From an uncultured Chloroflexota bacterium (GTDB lineage: Bacteria > Chloroflexota > Dehalococcoidia > CAUJGQ01), in NCBI GenBank assembly GCA_937879875.1, contig CALFMN010000069.1, forward strand, positions 1 to 27,066: a DNA stretch of 27,066 bases, written 5' to 3'. Positions 8,388 to 16,173 of this stretch are shown in pieces. Every line of letters begins with the position of its first letter. Position 1 is the first letter of the stretch. The notes beneath the pieces were generated by a model. It was not told the origin of the DNA and did not search any database. It saw nothing but the letters and a program-made list of their open reading frames with translations. Made by a program: the position numbers and the translations under genes.

Positions 8388-8462
8388 CTCAGCCTCCTTG
8401 CCCCCCATGTCTCGCAGCACGTTCGGCGACGCGCTCAACAGCCCTGCCGCCGCACGCCTCGG

Positions 8463-8468
8463 ACTGTA
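8463..8468 (-). promoter_or_regulatory. Candidate -10 for the CoA transferase
   Basis: TACAGT on the minus strand, preceded by GC. It would place a start near 8456 and a leader of about 70 bases before the ATG at 8387. No convincing -35 is present. It lies between the large inverted repeat and the gene, so the CoA transferase may be transcribed separately from the amidohydrolase. Confidence 0.22.
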
Positions 8469-8539
8469 GCACGGCCCGCGCTCGAGGAACGTGTGGCCAG
8501 GTTCCAGACACTGTGGTCCGCACGCGGAGGCGCCCGGCG

Positions 8540-8599
8540 GTCCCGTCCCCGGAGGTCCGCACCGGCACTTTCGTCGGTGCGGACCTCCGGGGACGGGAC
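8540..8599. repeat. Perfect 25-bp inverted repeat with 10-base loop
   Basis: The arms 8540-8564 and 8575-8599 are exact reverse complements, 25 of 25, separated by GCACTTTCGT. It begins three bases past the stop codon of the amidohydrolase at 8603 on the minus strand. No T tract follows on either strand. The 9-mer GGTCCGCAC inside the arms also occurs outside them at 8515-8523 and, inverted, at 8639-8647. It could be a transcription stop, a palindromic repeat family member or a regulator site. Confidence 0.9.
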
Positions 8600-8602
8600 G
8601 AC

Positions 8603-9784
8603 CTATGGCAGCGCTGGCGCCGGCTCCCAGCCCCAGGGGTGCGGACCCCACTCCGGCTCGAACACACGCCCACGCTTGATCGTCGCCACGGGAACGAGGC
8701 AGGTATCGACGGGCAGCGCCTCGCCCAGCACGTCATAGACGACCCACGCCCCTTGCCGCACCTCAAGCACCGAGACATCCGCCTGCCGACCGACGGTGAG
8801 GCTGCCCAGGCGGTGAGCTTCGCCGAGGGCTCGCGCCGGATTCACGGTGCACATCGCCACGACCTGTTCCAGGGTGAAGCCGAGGCCCAGGAAGCGCGCC
8901 ATCATCTCCACCAGGCTATGCACGGTGTTGCGCCGGCCCGGCACGGTCAGATCGGTGCTGATGCAGTGCGGCACGAGCCCCTGATCCAGCACCCTGCGGC
9001 CGACGTCGAACCCGAAGTTCAGCCGTCCATGCGCGGTGTCGAGCCAAACCCCGCGTTCGGCCAGCTCCCGCGCCTCGGGCACCAGCTTGCCCGCCGCGTC
9101 GAGCACGCCCCCGGGATTCGCCGTGAATAGGTGCGTGACGATATCGCCCGGCTCCAACAGCGGCAACAGTTCACGGATCACCGCCGGGTCGTAGCGTTTG
9201 GCGGTATCGCCGATGTGGACCATCAATGGCAGGCCGCGTTCGCGCGCCGCCTGTTTCGCCAGCCGGGGCATCTCCATCCCCAGGATCTCGAGGGCGGGTG
9301 AGACCATGCGCGCTTTGATGCCTTTGATAAGACCGGGATGCCGATCGATCGCCTCCAGGGTTGCGTCGAGGTCGATGCTCGCGGCGGCGATGATATCCGG
9401 ATTGGTCGCGAGTCCGGTCTGACAGATATGGAGAAACGGCATCACCTCGGTGTCGCTGTGCGGCAGGATGTGGCGCGGGAAGGCTTCAATCGTGGCGCAG
9501 CCGGCGCTGCCGGCATCCACCACCGTGGTCACCCCGGCGCGCACGCCCGCGAGATCGGGAGCCACGCCGCTACGGGTCACGCCGTCGAAGACGTGGGCGT
9601 GGAAATCGATCAGGCCAGGCGTGACGATCTTGCCCGAAACATCGAGCACCTGCCGTGCGCCGCTCTCGCGGATCTCGGCAGCGACCGCGGCGATTTGCCC
9701 GTTCTCCAGCGCGAGATCGCGCGGGGCATTCAGATTTTGAGACGGGTCGATCACACGCCCGCCTTTGAGCAGCAGATCGTACAT
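8603..9784 (-). CDS. Amidohydrolase/deacetylase family metallohydrolase (dihydroorotase-like)
   Basis: A 393-residue TIM-barrel metallohydrolase of the amidohydrolase superfamily. The likely binuclear metal site is visible: H62 and H64 (DFHAH), the lysine expected to be carboxylated K157 (GIKAR), H190 (VHIGD), H218 (THLF) and the catalytic aspartate D278 (STDLT). This pattern and the N-terminal DLLLKGGRVIDP match the group often annotated as amidohydrolase/deacetylase or dihydroorotase-like; substrates in that group include N-acetylated amino acids and related amides. The start is ATG at 9784, with GGAGG about seven bases upstream. It is the first gene of a minus-strand set and is divergent from the amidohydrolase_2 gene at 10070. 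A large inverted repeat follows its stop codon. Confidence 0.9.
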   Translation of the reverse strand: MYDLLLKGGRVIDPSQNLNAPRDLALENGQIAAVAAEIRESGARQVLDVSGKIVTPGLIDFHAHVFDGVTRSGVAPDLAGVRAGVTTVVDAGSAGCATIEAFPRHILPHSDTEVMPFLHICQTGLATNPDIIAAASIDLDATLEAIDRHPGLIKGIKARMVSPALEILGMEMPRLAKQAARERGLPLMVHIGDTAKRYDPAVIRELLPLLEPGDIVTHLFTANPGGVLDAAGKLVPEARELAERGVWLDTAHGRLNFGFDVGRRVLDQGLVPHCISTDLTVPGRRNTVHSLVEMMARFLGLGFTLEQVVAMCTVNPARALGEAHRLGSLTVGRQADVSVLEVRQGAWVVYDVLGEALPVDTCLVPVATIKRGRVFEPEWGPHPWGWEPAPALP

Positions 9785-9873
9785 GCGCGACCTCCAAGCA
9801 TGAGACCGACGGTCCGCAAGACCGGCTTCCTGAGTCTACGCCTCGGACCAACCCGCGGAATGCGCACGATCAA

Positions 9874-9949
9874 CCCCTTGTCCACTGCCGATGCGCGATC
9901 GATTGGAGGAGAGCGCCGCGGATCACCATAATCGCCCCTTGTCAACTGC
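9874..9949 (+). repeat. Duplicated 15-mer overlapping a promoter
   Basis: CCCCTTGTCCACTGC (9874-9888) and CCCCTTGTCAACTGC (9935-9949) match at 14 of 15 bases, 61 bases apart. The second copy covers the -35 hexamer of the promoter proposed for the gene at 10070, so these could be binding sites for a regulator of this divergent region. Confidence 0.45.
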
Positions 9950-9967
9950 TGTGCGGCTGCGCATGAT
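9939..9967 (+). promoter_or_regulatory. Promoter of the amidohydrolase_2 gene
   Basis: TTGTCA (9939-9944) and CATGAT (9962-9967) are separated by exactly 17 bases, a good sigma-70-type match (5 of 6 and 4 of 6). Transcription would start near 9974 and give a leader of about 95 bases, which contains a 17-base direct repeat. Confidence 0.5.
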
Positions 9968-9986
9968 GAGCGCGCGCCGAGCGCAA

Positions 9987-10025
9987 CGGCGCACGCCTTC
10001 GCCCCGGCCGGCGCACGCCTTCGCC
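9987..10025 (+). repeat. 17-bp direct repeat in a 5' leader
   Basis: CGGCGCACGCCTTCGCC occurs at 9987-10003 and 10009-10025, a 22-base period (about two helical turns). Both copies lie between the proposed transcription start and the ribosome site of the gene at 10070. They could be operator half-sites or simply a short duplication. Confidence 0.6.
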
Positions 10026-10069
10026 GCGGCGGGACCGGCACGGAGCGCTTTCGACAGGAGCTAGGAGCA

Positions 10070-11251
10070 ATGACCACGGTTGCCCCCTTCACCACGGACC
10101 CGATCCGCGTGATCGACATGGATAGCCACTACACGGAGCCGCCTGGCCTCTGGATTGACCGCGCCCCGGCGAAGTTCAAGGATCGCGTGCCCAAAGTCGT
10201 CGAAAACGAGCAGGGCAGCCAGAGCTGGGTGATCGACGGCAACGTGCCGTTCTCAACCCTCGGCGCGACCGCCGTGCGGGTCGACGGGACCAAGATCGAG
10301 GGCGTCGGCGTCGAGCGCAACGATCGCTTCGAGAAGATGAGCAAGGCCGCCTACGACGTCGATGCCCGGCTCGGCTTTTTGGACGAGCACGGCATCTACG
10401 CTCAGATTGTCTTCCCCAACGTCGGCGGCTTCGGCAGCCAGCGCTTCATGGAGATCTCCGACAACGAGCTGCGCCTCGCCTGCGCCACGATCTACAACGA
10501 CCACATGGCCGATATCCAGAAGCAGAGCGGGCAGCGGCTCTTCCCGCAGGCGCTCGTGCCCTTCTGGGACATCGAGCAGGCGATGAAGGAGGTCAAGCGG
10601 GCGCGGAACGAGCTGGGCCTGACCGGCATCGTCATGTGCGACAGCCCGCACGACTTCGACCTGCCCTCGCTCGATATGCCGGAGTGGGATCCGTTCTGGT
10701 CGCTGTGCGAGGACATGAATGTGGCCGTGAACTTCCACATCGGCTCGGGCAAGCTGCGGCCGCGCGGCTGGTCCACGCTGGGGCGGGGCGACTTCACGGC
10801 GGTGCTCTCCGTGAGCCTCTTCCTCGACAACTCCAAGACGCTCACCAACCTGATCTTCAGCGGCGTGCTGCTCCGCCATCCGCGGCTCAAGGTAATCTCC
10901 GTGGAGAGCGGCATCGGTTGGGTGCCGTTCCTGCTGGAGTCGATGGACTATCAGTGGCACGAGAACGTTGTGCCCGAAGAGAAGCGCGATGTTTGGAAGG
11001 GCGTGCTGCCCAGCGAGCTGTTCCGGCGCAACTGCTACGTCTCGTTCTGGTTCGAGCGCTGGGGGCCGGCGCACACGATCGAGATGATCGGCGAAGACAA
11101 CGTCATGTTCGAGACGGACTTCCCGCATCCGACCTGCCTCTACCCTGAGGTGAAGGAGCAAGTCGCGAAGTCGCTCGCCTCGCTGCGGCCGGAGGTGCGC
11201 CGCAAGGTGCTGCACGATACGGCGGCCCGCGTGTACAACCTGCCTGTGTAG
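10070..11251 (+). CDS. Amidohydrolase_2 family metallohydrolase
   Basis: A 393-residue TIM-barrel hydrolase of the amidohydrolase_2 group (the ACMSD-like decarboxylase/hydrolase family). The metal-binding start reads D16-x-D18-x-H20-x-x-E23 (DMDSHYTE) where the classic enzymes have HxH. Further likely site residues are H223 (NFHIGSG), E279 (SVESGIGW) and D350 (ETDFPH). Members hydrolyse or decarboxylate aromatic and other carboxylic acids; the substrate here is unknown. The start is ATG at 10070, with two overlapping AGGAG motifs just upstream, the nearer four bases away. It stands alone on the plus strand, divergent from the amidohydrolase at 8603-9784. It has a recognisable promoter, and a GC-rich dyad follows it. 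Confidence 0.88.
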   Translation: MTTVAPFTTDPIRVIDMDSHYTEPPGLWIDRAPAKFKDRVPKVVENEQGSQSWVIDGNVPFSTLGATAVRVDGTKIEGVGVERNDRFEKMSKAAYDVDARLGFLDEHGIYAQIVFPNVGGFGSQRFMEISDNELRLACATIYNDHMADIQKQSGQRLFPQALVPFWDIEQAMKEVKRARNELGLTGIVMCDSPHDFDLPSLDMPEWDPFWSLCEDMNVAVNFHIGSGKLRPRGWSTLGRGDFTAVLSVSLFLDNSKTLTNLIFSGVLLRHPRLKVISVESGIGWVPFLLESMDYQWHENVVPEEKRDVWKGVLPSELFRRNCYVSFWFERWGPAHTIEMIGEDNVMFETDFPHPTCLYPEVKEQVAKSLASLRPEVRRKVLHDTAARVYNLPV

Positions 11252-11274
11252 CCCGCCGCGCATCATCCTCCGCT

Positions 11275-11294
11275 GGCCGCGCCCGCGGGCGGCC
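11275..11294. terminator. GC-rich dyad between convergent genes
   Basis: GGCCGC (11275-11280) and GCGGCC (11289-11294) form a six-bp stem with an eight-base loop in the 54-base gap between two convergent genes. There is no T tract, so a bidirectional terminator role is plausible but weakly supported. Confidence 0.28.
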
Positions 11295-11305
11295 GGCGCA
11301 CCCGG

Positions 11306-12709
11306 CTACGGCAGCCAGCGCGGTTCGTCGTGGTCGAGCGGCACCGCCGGCCGCTCCCAGCGCGCCGGCGTCTCGCTCAGCTCGACCACGGGGGCGAGGT
11401 GCCGCAGCCGGCCAAACGGCGTGTCGGAGGTCATGCTGAGCGCCGCCAGCCGCTCCGGCGCCAGGTCGGCCGGCGCTGCCGCCACGCGGTCGGGCGCGAT
11501 CCGACCCAGTCCGGTGAGCCAGCGCCCGGTCTGGGCCAGGGAGACGCGCACGTGATAGCTGCCGCCCTCGCGTGCCCGCCGGCCCAGCGCCACCAGCACG
11601 CCGAACGCCGCCAGATAGCCCGTGATGTAGTCGAGCGCGGACACCGGATACAGGCGCGGCCGCCCGTCAAGAGCGTACTCGTCGGCGATGCCGCTCACCG
11701 CCTGCACGAGCGTGTCGAAGCCACGCCGCTTGCACCAGGGGCCCGCGTGGCTGAAGGCGCTGAGCGTGACATAGATGATGCCCGGCCGCAGCGCGATCAC
11801 GTCCTCAATGGAGAAGCCACGCGCCGCCAGCGAGCCGGGGCGGTAGGACTGCGAGAACACGTCTGCAGCGCGGATCAGCGTCTGCAGCGTGGCGACTTCG
11901 GACGGACTCGCGAGGTCGAGCACGGTCGAGCGTTTGCCGTGCCCGGTATCGATCGTCTGGTTCTCATTGTTCGGCAAGGCATCCGTGCCGACGCGCAGCA
12001 CCTCGGCGCCGTGTTCCGCGAGCGTGCGGGCGCAGGTGGGACCGGCGAGCACTCTCGTCAGATCCAGCACCCGAACCCCCGCAAGCGGCCGGACGCCTGC
12101 CGGCAGCGGCTCGGGGCGGCTGTCGCCCATCCGGATCACCTCGAACAGCGGCAGCCCCGTGATCGCCTGCCCCTGCTCCGTGCGCAGCCACTCGGCTTCC
12201 GTTCTGATCATGCCAGCGCAGGCTCCGTGGGCGAAGACGGCCTCTTCGAGCGCGGCCGCCTGCCAGCTCGCCACGGCCCGCGCCATGCTCTCCGAGTCGT
12301 CGTCGCAGCGCAAGACGGCGCGGATGCGGGCGCGATGGTGCTCAAACCCGCCGTGCAGATAGATCCAGTGGCCGTCGGCGGTGAGCAAGATGCCGCCGCC
12401 CGCGCCGGGAAGGCGTGGTGCGCCGTCGGTCGCCACTGCGAGGTCGCCCGGCTCGCGCCGCAGGTACTGGTTGCTGCGCATCGCCGCGGCGGCCGCATCG
12501 ACCTCCACATGCACGCGCTGCGTGCGCCCCGTGCGCAGCCGCCACAGCTCGGCCGCCGCCAGCCCCGTCGCAGCGATCGCCGCGGCACCCGCCTGGCCGA
12601 TGCGCAGCGCGAGCGGGAAGACCGGGTCGGCGCCGCCGAACGTCGCGGCCGGGTTCACGGGCTTGAATGCGGCAGCCGCCATAATCTGGTCGAGCAGCGC
12701 TCCCGGCAT
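11306..12709 (-). CDS. Class III CoA transferase with permuted domain order
   Basis: A 467-residue CaiB-related protein with unusual architecture. The first 210 residues lack the Rossmann-like start and instead resemble the later part of ordinary CaiB proteins (ILLTADGHWIYLHGGF, then a W-x-A-A-A-L-E-E-A region and IRTEAEWL). The standard N-terminal signature appears only near residue 212 (LAGVRVLDLTRVLAGPTCA), and the probable catalytic aspartate is D360 (SALDYITGY), leaving about 107 residues after it. Similar long CoA transferases exist, so this is probably a family form rather than an accident. The start is ATG at 12709, with AGGAG eight bases upstream. It is the last of three minus-strand genes after a dipeptidase-like hydrolase and a CMD-like protein, with a 120-base gap. 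Confidence 0.85.
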   Translation of the reverse strand: MPGALLDQIMAAAAFKPVNPAATFGGADPVFPLALRIGQAGAAAIAATGLAAAELWRLRTGRTQRVHVEVDAAAAAMRSNQYLRREPGDLAVATDGAPRLPGAGGGILLTADGHWIYLHGGFEHHRARIRAVLRCDDDSESMARAVASWQAAALEEAVFAHGACAGMIRTEAEWLRTEQGQAITGLPLFEVIRMGDSRPEPLPAGVRPLAGVRVLDLTRVLAGPTCARTLAEHGAEVLRVGTDALPNNENQTIDTGHGKRSTVLDLASPSEVATLQTLIRAADVFSQSYRPGSLAARGFSIEDVIALRPGIIYVTLSAFSHAGPWCKRRGFDTLVQAVSGIADEYALDGRPRLYPVSALDYITGYLAAFGVLVALGRRAREGGSYHVRVSLAQTGRWLTGLGRIAPDRVAAAPADLAPERLAALSMTSDTPFGRLRHLAPVVELSETPARWERPAVPLDHDEPRWLP

Positions 12710-12829
12710 GCCGTCATCTCCTTGTCCACGCGCTCAGTGCGCAAGCCTGCTCGGGCAAGCCCATTTTGAGCGTTCCAACCAGGGATGCGCGATCGCCCGC
12801 GACTCCGTGATGTCGGCGGTTCTATGCGG

Positions 12830-13375
12830 CTATGGCAGCGGCGGAGCGCCCGCCGCGGGCTCGACTTCGAAGGCGTTGAGGGCGCAGGCGAGCATGCCGT
12901 AATAGCCGATGGTCGCGGTCAGGTCAGTCACGCCGCGGTCCCCAAGCGCAGCGTGCGTCGCTGCGAACGTGGCCGGGGAGACGCGACGCGTGCCGATCAA
13001 CTCGCGCACGTAGCGGACGATTAGCTGCTCGGCGTCCGCCAGCGTGTCGAGCGGGGCGCGACGGCCGACGACGTCGATCGCCTGCTCCCGTACGCCTTCG
13101 CGGCGCGCGAGCTGCACGTGTCCTCCCCACTCCAAGGCGTAATCCCACTCCCTTGCGGTCGCAATAATGGCCAGCTCTCGCTGCACCGGTGTCAACGCCG
13201 ACTCGAAGCGGAGGTAGGTGCCCAGGTGCGCGACGCGGCCGGCGACTTCGGGGCTGTTGAGCAGCACGGGAAACGGGCCGCCGACGGCGCCGCGGCTCAC
13301 GGCGATCGCGTCGAAGATCGGGCGCTGGCCTTCCGGCAACTGCGCTTTCGCGGCAATGCGCGGCACTCTCGGCAT
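12830..13375 (-). CDS. Carboxymuconolactone decarboxylase-like protein
   Basis: A 181-residue all-helical protein of the carboxymuconolactone decarboxylase/AhpD superfamily. The helix pair with LTPVQRELAIIATAREWDYALEWGGHVQLAR carries the conserved E76, E82 and H86. The CxxC pair of AhpD-type peroxidases is absent, which argues against thiol peroxidase activity and for a decarboxylase-, lactone- or binding-type role. The start is ATG at 13375, with GGGGAG upstream. An in-frame GTG at 13432 would overlap the dipeptidase gene and is less likely. It sits 47 bases after the dipeptidase-like gene and upstream of a CoA transferase on the same strand, so co-transcription is likely. Confidence 0.87.
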   Translation of the reverse strand: MPRVPRIAAKAQLPEGQRPIFDAIAVSRGAVGGPFPVLLNSPEVAGRVAHLGTYLRFESALTPVQRELAIIATAREWDYALEWGGHVQLARREGVREQAIDVVGRRAPLDTLADAEQLIVRYVRELIGTRRVSPATFAATHAALGDRGVTDLTATIGYYGMLACALNAFEVEPAAGAPPLP

Positions 13376-13422
13376 CGGCGGCTCCCCTTCGTTCCGGTTG
13401 CAGCGGTCCTTTGCTCGCCGCC

Positions 13423-14538
13423 CTACTTCCACACGCGACGAAAGTAGTTGAGCGCGTTGCCGCCGGCGATGGCGCGGATCTGCTCGTCATCATAGCCGCG
13501 GGCGATCAGTCCGCGCACGATGTTAGAGCCGTCAGCGGGCGATTCGAGGCCGTTGAGATACGGGGCGGGGAAAGCACCGGCGTCGCGGCCCATCATCACC
13601 CGGTGATAGCCGACGTGGTCGCCAATCAGTGTATCCGTGCCGATGGCGACGTGCTCGACGCCGACCAGCCGCGCCACGTGGTCGTAGTGGTCGAGCACAC
13701 AGCCGATGTCCTGCGCCGGGTCGTCGCTCAGCGAGTTCGGGACGGCCGTAATCGCGATGATGCCGCCCTTCGCCGCGCAGGCGACGAGTTCCTCGTCGGT
13801 ACGCGTACGGCGCGTCGGCCGCAGCGTGTAGGAGGCGTTGTGGCTGAAGATCACCGGCGCCCGCGAGTGTGCGATCGCCTCCAGCGCCGTCGCGTGGCCG
13901 GCGTGCGAGAGGTCCACCGCCATGCCGAGGTCATTCATGCGCGCGATCGCGGCGATGCCCAACTCGCTCAGCCCGGCGTCGCTGCGTTCGAGCAAACCGT
14001 CGCCGAGCAGGTTGCGCTTCGCGTAGGTGAGGCCGGCGAGGCGCACGCCCATGGCGTAGAGCAGGTCGAGCCGGCGCAGGTCCTGGCCGATGGCGAGGTG
14101 CTCCAGCGTGGGCAGGAAGCCGATGGCGCCGCGCGCCCGCGCCGCTTCGAGCGCGTCGGCGCTGCAAACAACTTCCGCCTCCGGTGCGCGGGCTCGCACG
14201 TCGCTCAGCATCTCTGCCAGCTCGTCGACGATGTCGTCGAACACGACAAAGGACATATCTCCGGAGCGCGCCGCCGCGCGGAAGGCGTTGGCCGTGGCAA
14301 CCGCCGTCCAGCCGCCGGCCCGCACCGCCTCAAAGCCCCAGCGATAATCGCCGCCGCGCAGGTACTCGGTGAAGCGCGCCGGTTCGTCGGGCAGCACGAC
14401 GGGATGCTGATGCAGATCGATCAGCGCCAGGCCATCCATCAGTCGCGCGAAGCGCGCCTCCCCCGCGGCGTCGAGCGGCACCCGCATGGAGGGCACGCGC
14501 CCCACCTGTTGCGTCAGCGCAATCGGTCCGTCGTACAT
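13423..14538 (-). CDS. Membrane dipeptidase (peptidase M19) family hydrolase
   Basis: A 371-residue renal-dipeptidase-family (M19) protein in the amidohydrolase superfamily. The zinc-site positions are H43 and H45 (DLHQH), E146 (TLEH), H212 (DLSHAGH), H233 (FSHNA) and D302 (IGTD). In characterised dipeptidases the first pair is HxD, so H45 replaces the usual aspartate. Family members hydrolyse dipeptides, D-amino acid dipeptides or beta-lactams. No signal peptide is visible. The start is ATG at 14538. It lacks a good ribosome site, but TACACT ends seven bases upstream, which suggests leaderless transcription; the frame is open further up without a better start. It heads a three-gene minus-strand set. 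Confidence 0.87.
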   Translation of the reverse strand: MYDGPIALTQQVGRVPSMRVPLDAAGEARFARLMDGLALIDLHQHPVVLPDEPARFTEYLRGGDYRWGFEAVRAGGWTAVATANAFRAAARSGDMSFVVFDDIVDELAEMLSDVRARAPEAEVVCSADALEAARARGAIGFLPTLEHLAIGQDLRRLDLLYAMGVRLAGLTYAKRNLLGDGLLERSDAGLSELGIAAIARMNDLGMAVDLSHAGHATALEAIAHSRAPVIFSHNASYTLRPTRRTRTDEELVACAAKGGIIAITAVPNSLSDDPAQDIGCVLDHYDHVARLVGVEHVAIGTDTLIGDHVGYHRVMMGRDAGAFPAPYLNGLESPADGSNIVRGLIARGYDDEQIRAIAGGNALNYFRRVWK

Positions 14539-14545
14539 CGCGCCC

Positions 14546-14551
14546 AGTGTA
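14546..14551 (-). promoter_or_regulatory. Candidate -10 giving a leaderless mRNA
   Basis: TACACT on the minus strand, preceded by GC, ends seven bases before the ATG of the M19 hydrolase. That spacing would start transcription at or next to the ATG. The absence of a Shine-Dalgarno sequence before this gene fits. No clear -35 is seen. Confidence 0.35.
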
Positions 14552-14716
14552 GCGCGGCCGGGCAGATGCGTCGCCTCGTAGCCACGCGATCGCCCGTCGC
14601 GGTCGGCCGCGTGGCAGCACCCGACGCGACGTGCCATACTTCCGGGTGTGCTGCCCGCAACGCTGGACGGTCATCGCCCGGTCCGCGCTTCAGGGCAGGA
14701 AAGGGTACGGAGTTCA

Positions 14717-15883
14717 GTGGATCTGCGCGACACACCCGTGGAAGCGGCGTTCCGTGAGGACGTGCGAAACTTCCTGCAGGAGCACTTTCTCAGCCTGAGC
14801 GAGCGGCCGCAGGCGCAGCTCGGCGACGCCAGCGGGCCGCGGCGCGACGCTGCGACGGAGCGCTGGCGAGCGGCACTGGGCAGCAGGGGCTGGCTGGCGC
14901 CGCACTGGCCGAAGGAGTACGGCGGCGCGGGCATGTCGGTCGCCGAACAGTTCATCTTCAACGAGGAGATGGCCGAGGCGCGGGCGCCCAGCGCCGGCAG
15001 CTATCATGGCCTGAGCCTGATCGGCCCCGTGATCATCCTGCACGGCACCGAACAGCAGAAGCGCGATCACCTGCCCATGATCACCAGCGGCGAGATCATC
15101 TGGTGCCAGGGCTACTCGGAGCCGGGTTCCGGCTCCGACCTGGCCAGCTTGCAGACGCGGGCGGCGCGCGATGGCGACGACTACGTGCTGAACGGCCAGA
15201 AGATCTGGACGAGCGGGGCGCACTACGCGGACTGGATCTTCGTGCTGGCGCGCACCGATCCGGATGCGCCGAAGCACCGCGGCATCAGCATGTTTCTGGC
15301 CGATATGAAGTCGCCCGGGATCAGCGTGCGCCCGATCGTGAACATGGCCGGGTTGCCGGGGCTGAACGAAGTCTTCTTCGACAACGTGCGCGTGCCGGCG
15401 GAGAATCTGGTCGGCGAGGAGAATCGCGGCTGGTACGTCGGGGCGACGCTGCTCGACTTCGAGCGTTCCGGCATCTCGCAGATGATCGGCGCCCGCCATG
15501 CGGTGCTTGAGCTGGTGCAGTTCGCCTCACAACACGGCTGCGAGCCCACGATGCGCTGCGAGCTGGCGGACCGGCTGATCGAAAGCGAGGTTGCGCGCTT
15601 TCTGTCGTATCGGATCATCAGCATGCAAAAACGCGGCCTGATTCCCAACTACGAGGCCTCGGTGAACAAGATGTACTACTCGGAGCTGCAACAGCGGATC
15701 GCGCGGACCGGCATCAAGCTCACGGGCCTGCGCGGCCAGTTGATGGACGAGCAACGCACGCCGATGGCGGCACGCTTCACGCGCGAGTACATGACCTCGA
15801 TTCCGGCGACGATCGCCGCCGGCACCAGCGAGATCCAGCGTAACGTGATCGCGACCCGCGGGCTTGGCCTGCCGAGGGGCTGA
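14717..15883 (+). CDS. Acyl-CoA dehydrogenase family protein
   Basis: A 388-residue FAD-dependent acyl-CoA dehydrogenase, which introduces a double bond next to the CoA thioester. The FAD/substrate signature CQGYSEPGSGSDL begins at residue 130, WTSGAHYADWI follows, and the C-terminal TIAAGTSEIQRNVIATRGLGLP is typical. The medium-chain-type catalytic glutamate position before Gly-Thr-Ser holds A368. A glutamate is present at E249 in LDFERSG, where isovaleryl- and long-chain-type enzymes carry their base. GTG at 14717 is chosen, with GGAG four bases upstream; this removes an unlikely N-terminal extension. It is divergent from the M19 hydrolase gene and followed by the DUF3500 gene. Substrate is unknown, probably a branched or bulky acyl-CoA. 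Confidence 0.93.
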   Translation: MDLRDTPVEAAFREDVRNFLQEHFLSLSERPQAQLGDASGPRRDAATERWRAALGSRGWLAPHWPKEYGGAGMSVAEQFIFNEEMAEARAPSAGSYHGLSLIGPVIILHGTEQQKRDHLPMITSGEIIWCQGYSEPGSGSDLASLQTRAARDGDDYVLNGQKIWTSGAHYADWIFVLARTDPDAPKHRGISMFLADMKSPGISVRPIVNMAGLPGLNEVFFDNVRVPAENLVGEENRGWYVGATLLDFERSGISQMIGARHAVLELVQFASQHGCEPTMRCELADRLIESEVARFLSYRIISMQKRGLIPNYEASVNKMYYSELQQRIARTGIKLTGLRGQLMDEQRTPMAARFTREYMTSIPATIAAGTSEIQRNVIATRGLGLPRG

Positions 15884-15946
15884 GCCGGCGCGCGCCACCA
15901 AGCCGGCTTGCCGTCAGGATTCCGAGGACGATCTCAATAGCCCTCC

Positions 15947-15979
15947 TTTTTTGATACTGCTCCGAGAGTGTTCTAAAAC
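15947..15979 (+). promoter_or_regulatory. T tract and candidate promoter before DUF3500
   Basis: In an AT-richer island, TTGATA (15951-15956) and TAAAAC (15974-15979) are 17 bases apart, a plausible promoter for the DUF3500 gene with a leader near 190 bases. The run of six T at 15947-15952 might instead end the acyl-CoA dehydrogenase transcript, but the preceding stem (GAGG/CCTC) is weak. A second possible -10, TATACT, lies at 16066-16071 without a good -35. Confidence 0.35.
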
Positions 15980-16173
15980 CTCAGGCGTGAGTAGCTGCTG
16001 CGTGGGTTGTGGAACACGCCGCCACCCAGGACCGCGCCGCGCGGCAAACGGCACGCTTGCTGCTGTATACTCCCGCTATCCCGCCCCGGGACGCGCTGCG
16101 CTGGCCGAGCCCTCGCCAATCTAGGCGTGCACGGTTGCAGAGCGACCGGAAACGGGGAGTGCGGAGGCGTAGG

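Noticed and set aside
8540..8599. The large hairpin as a classical intrinsic terminator
   Set aside because: No T tract on either strand; kept only as a repeat of unknown role.
7251..8738. A 495-codon plus-strand frame
   Set aside because: Antisense to the CoA transferase; crosses the palindrome and has no recognisable domain.
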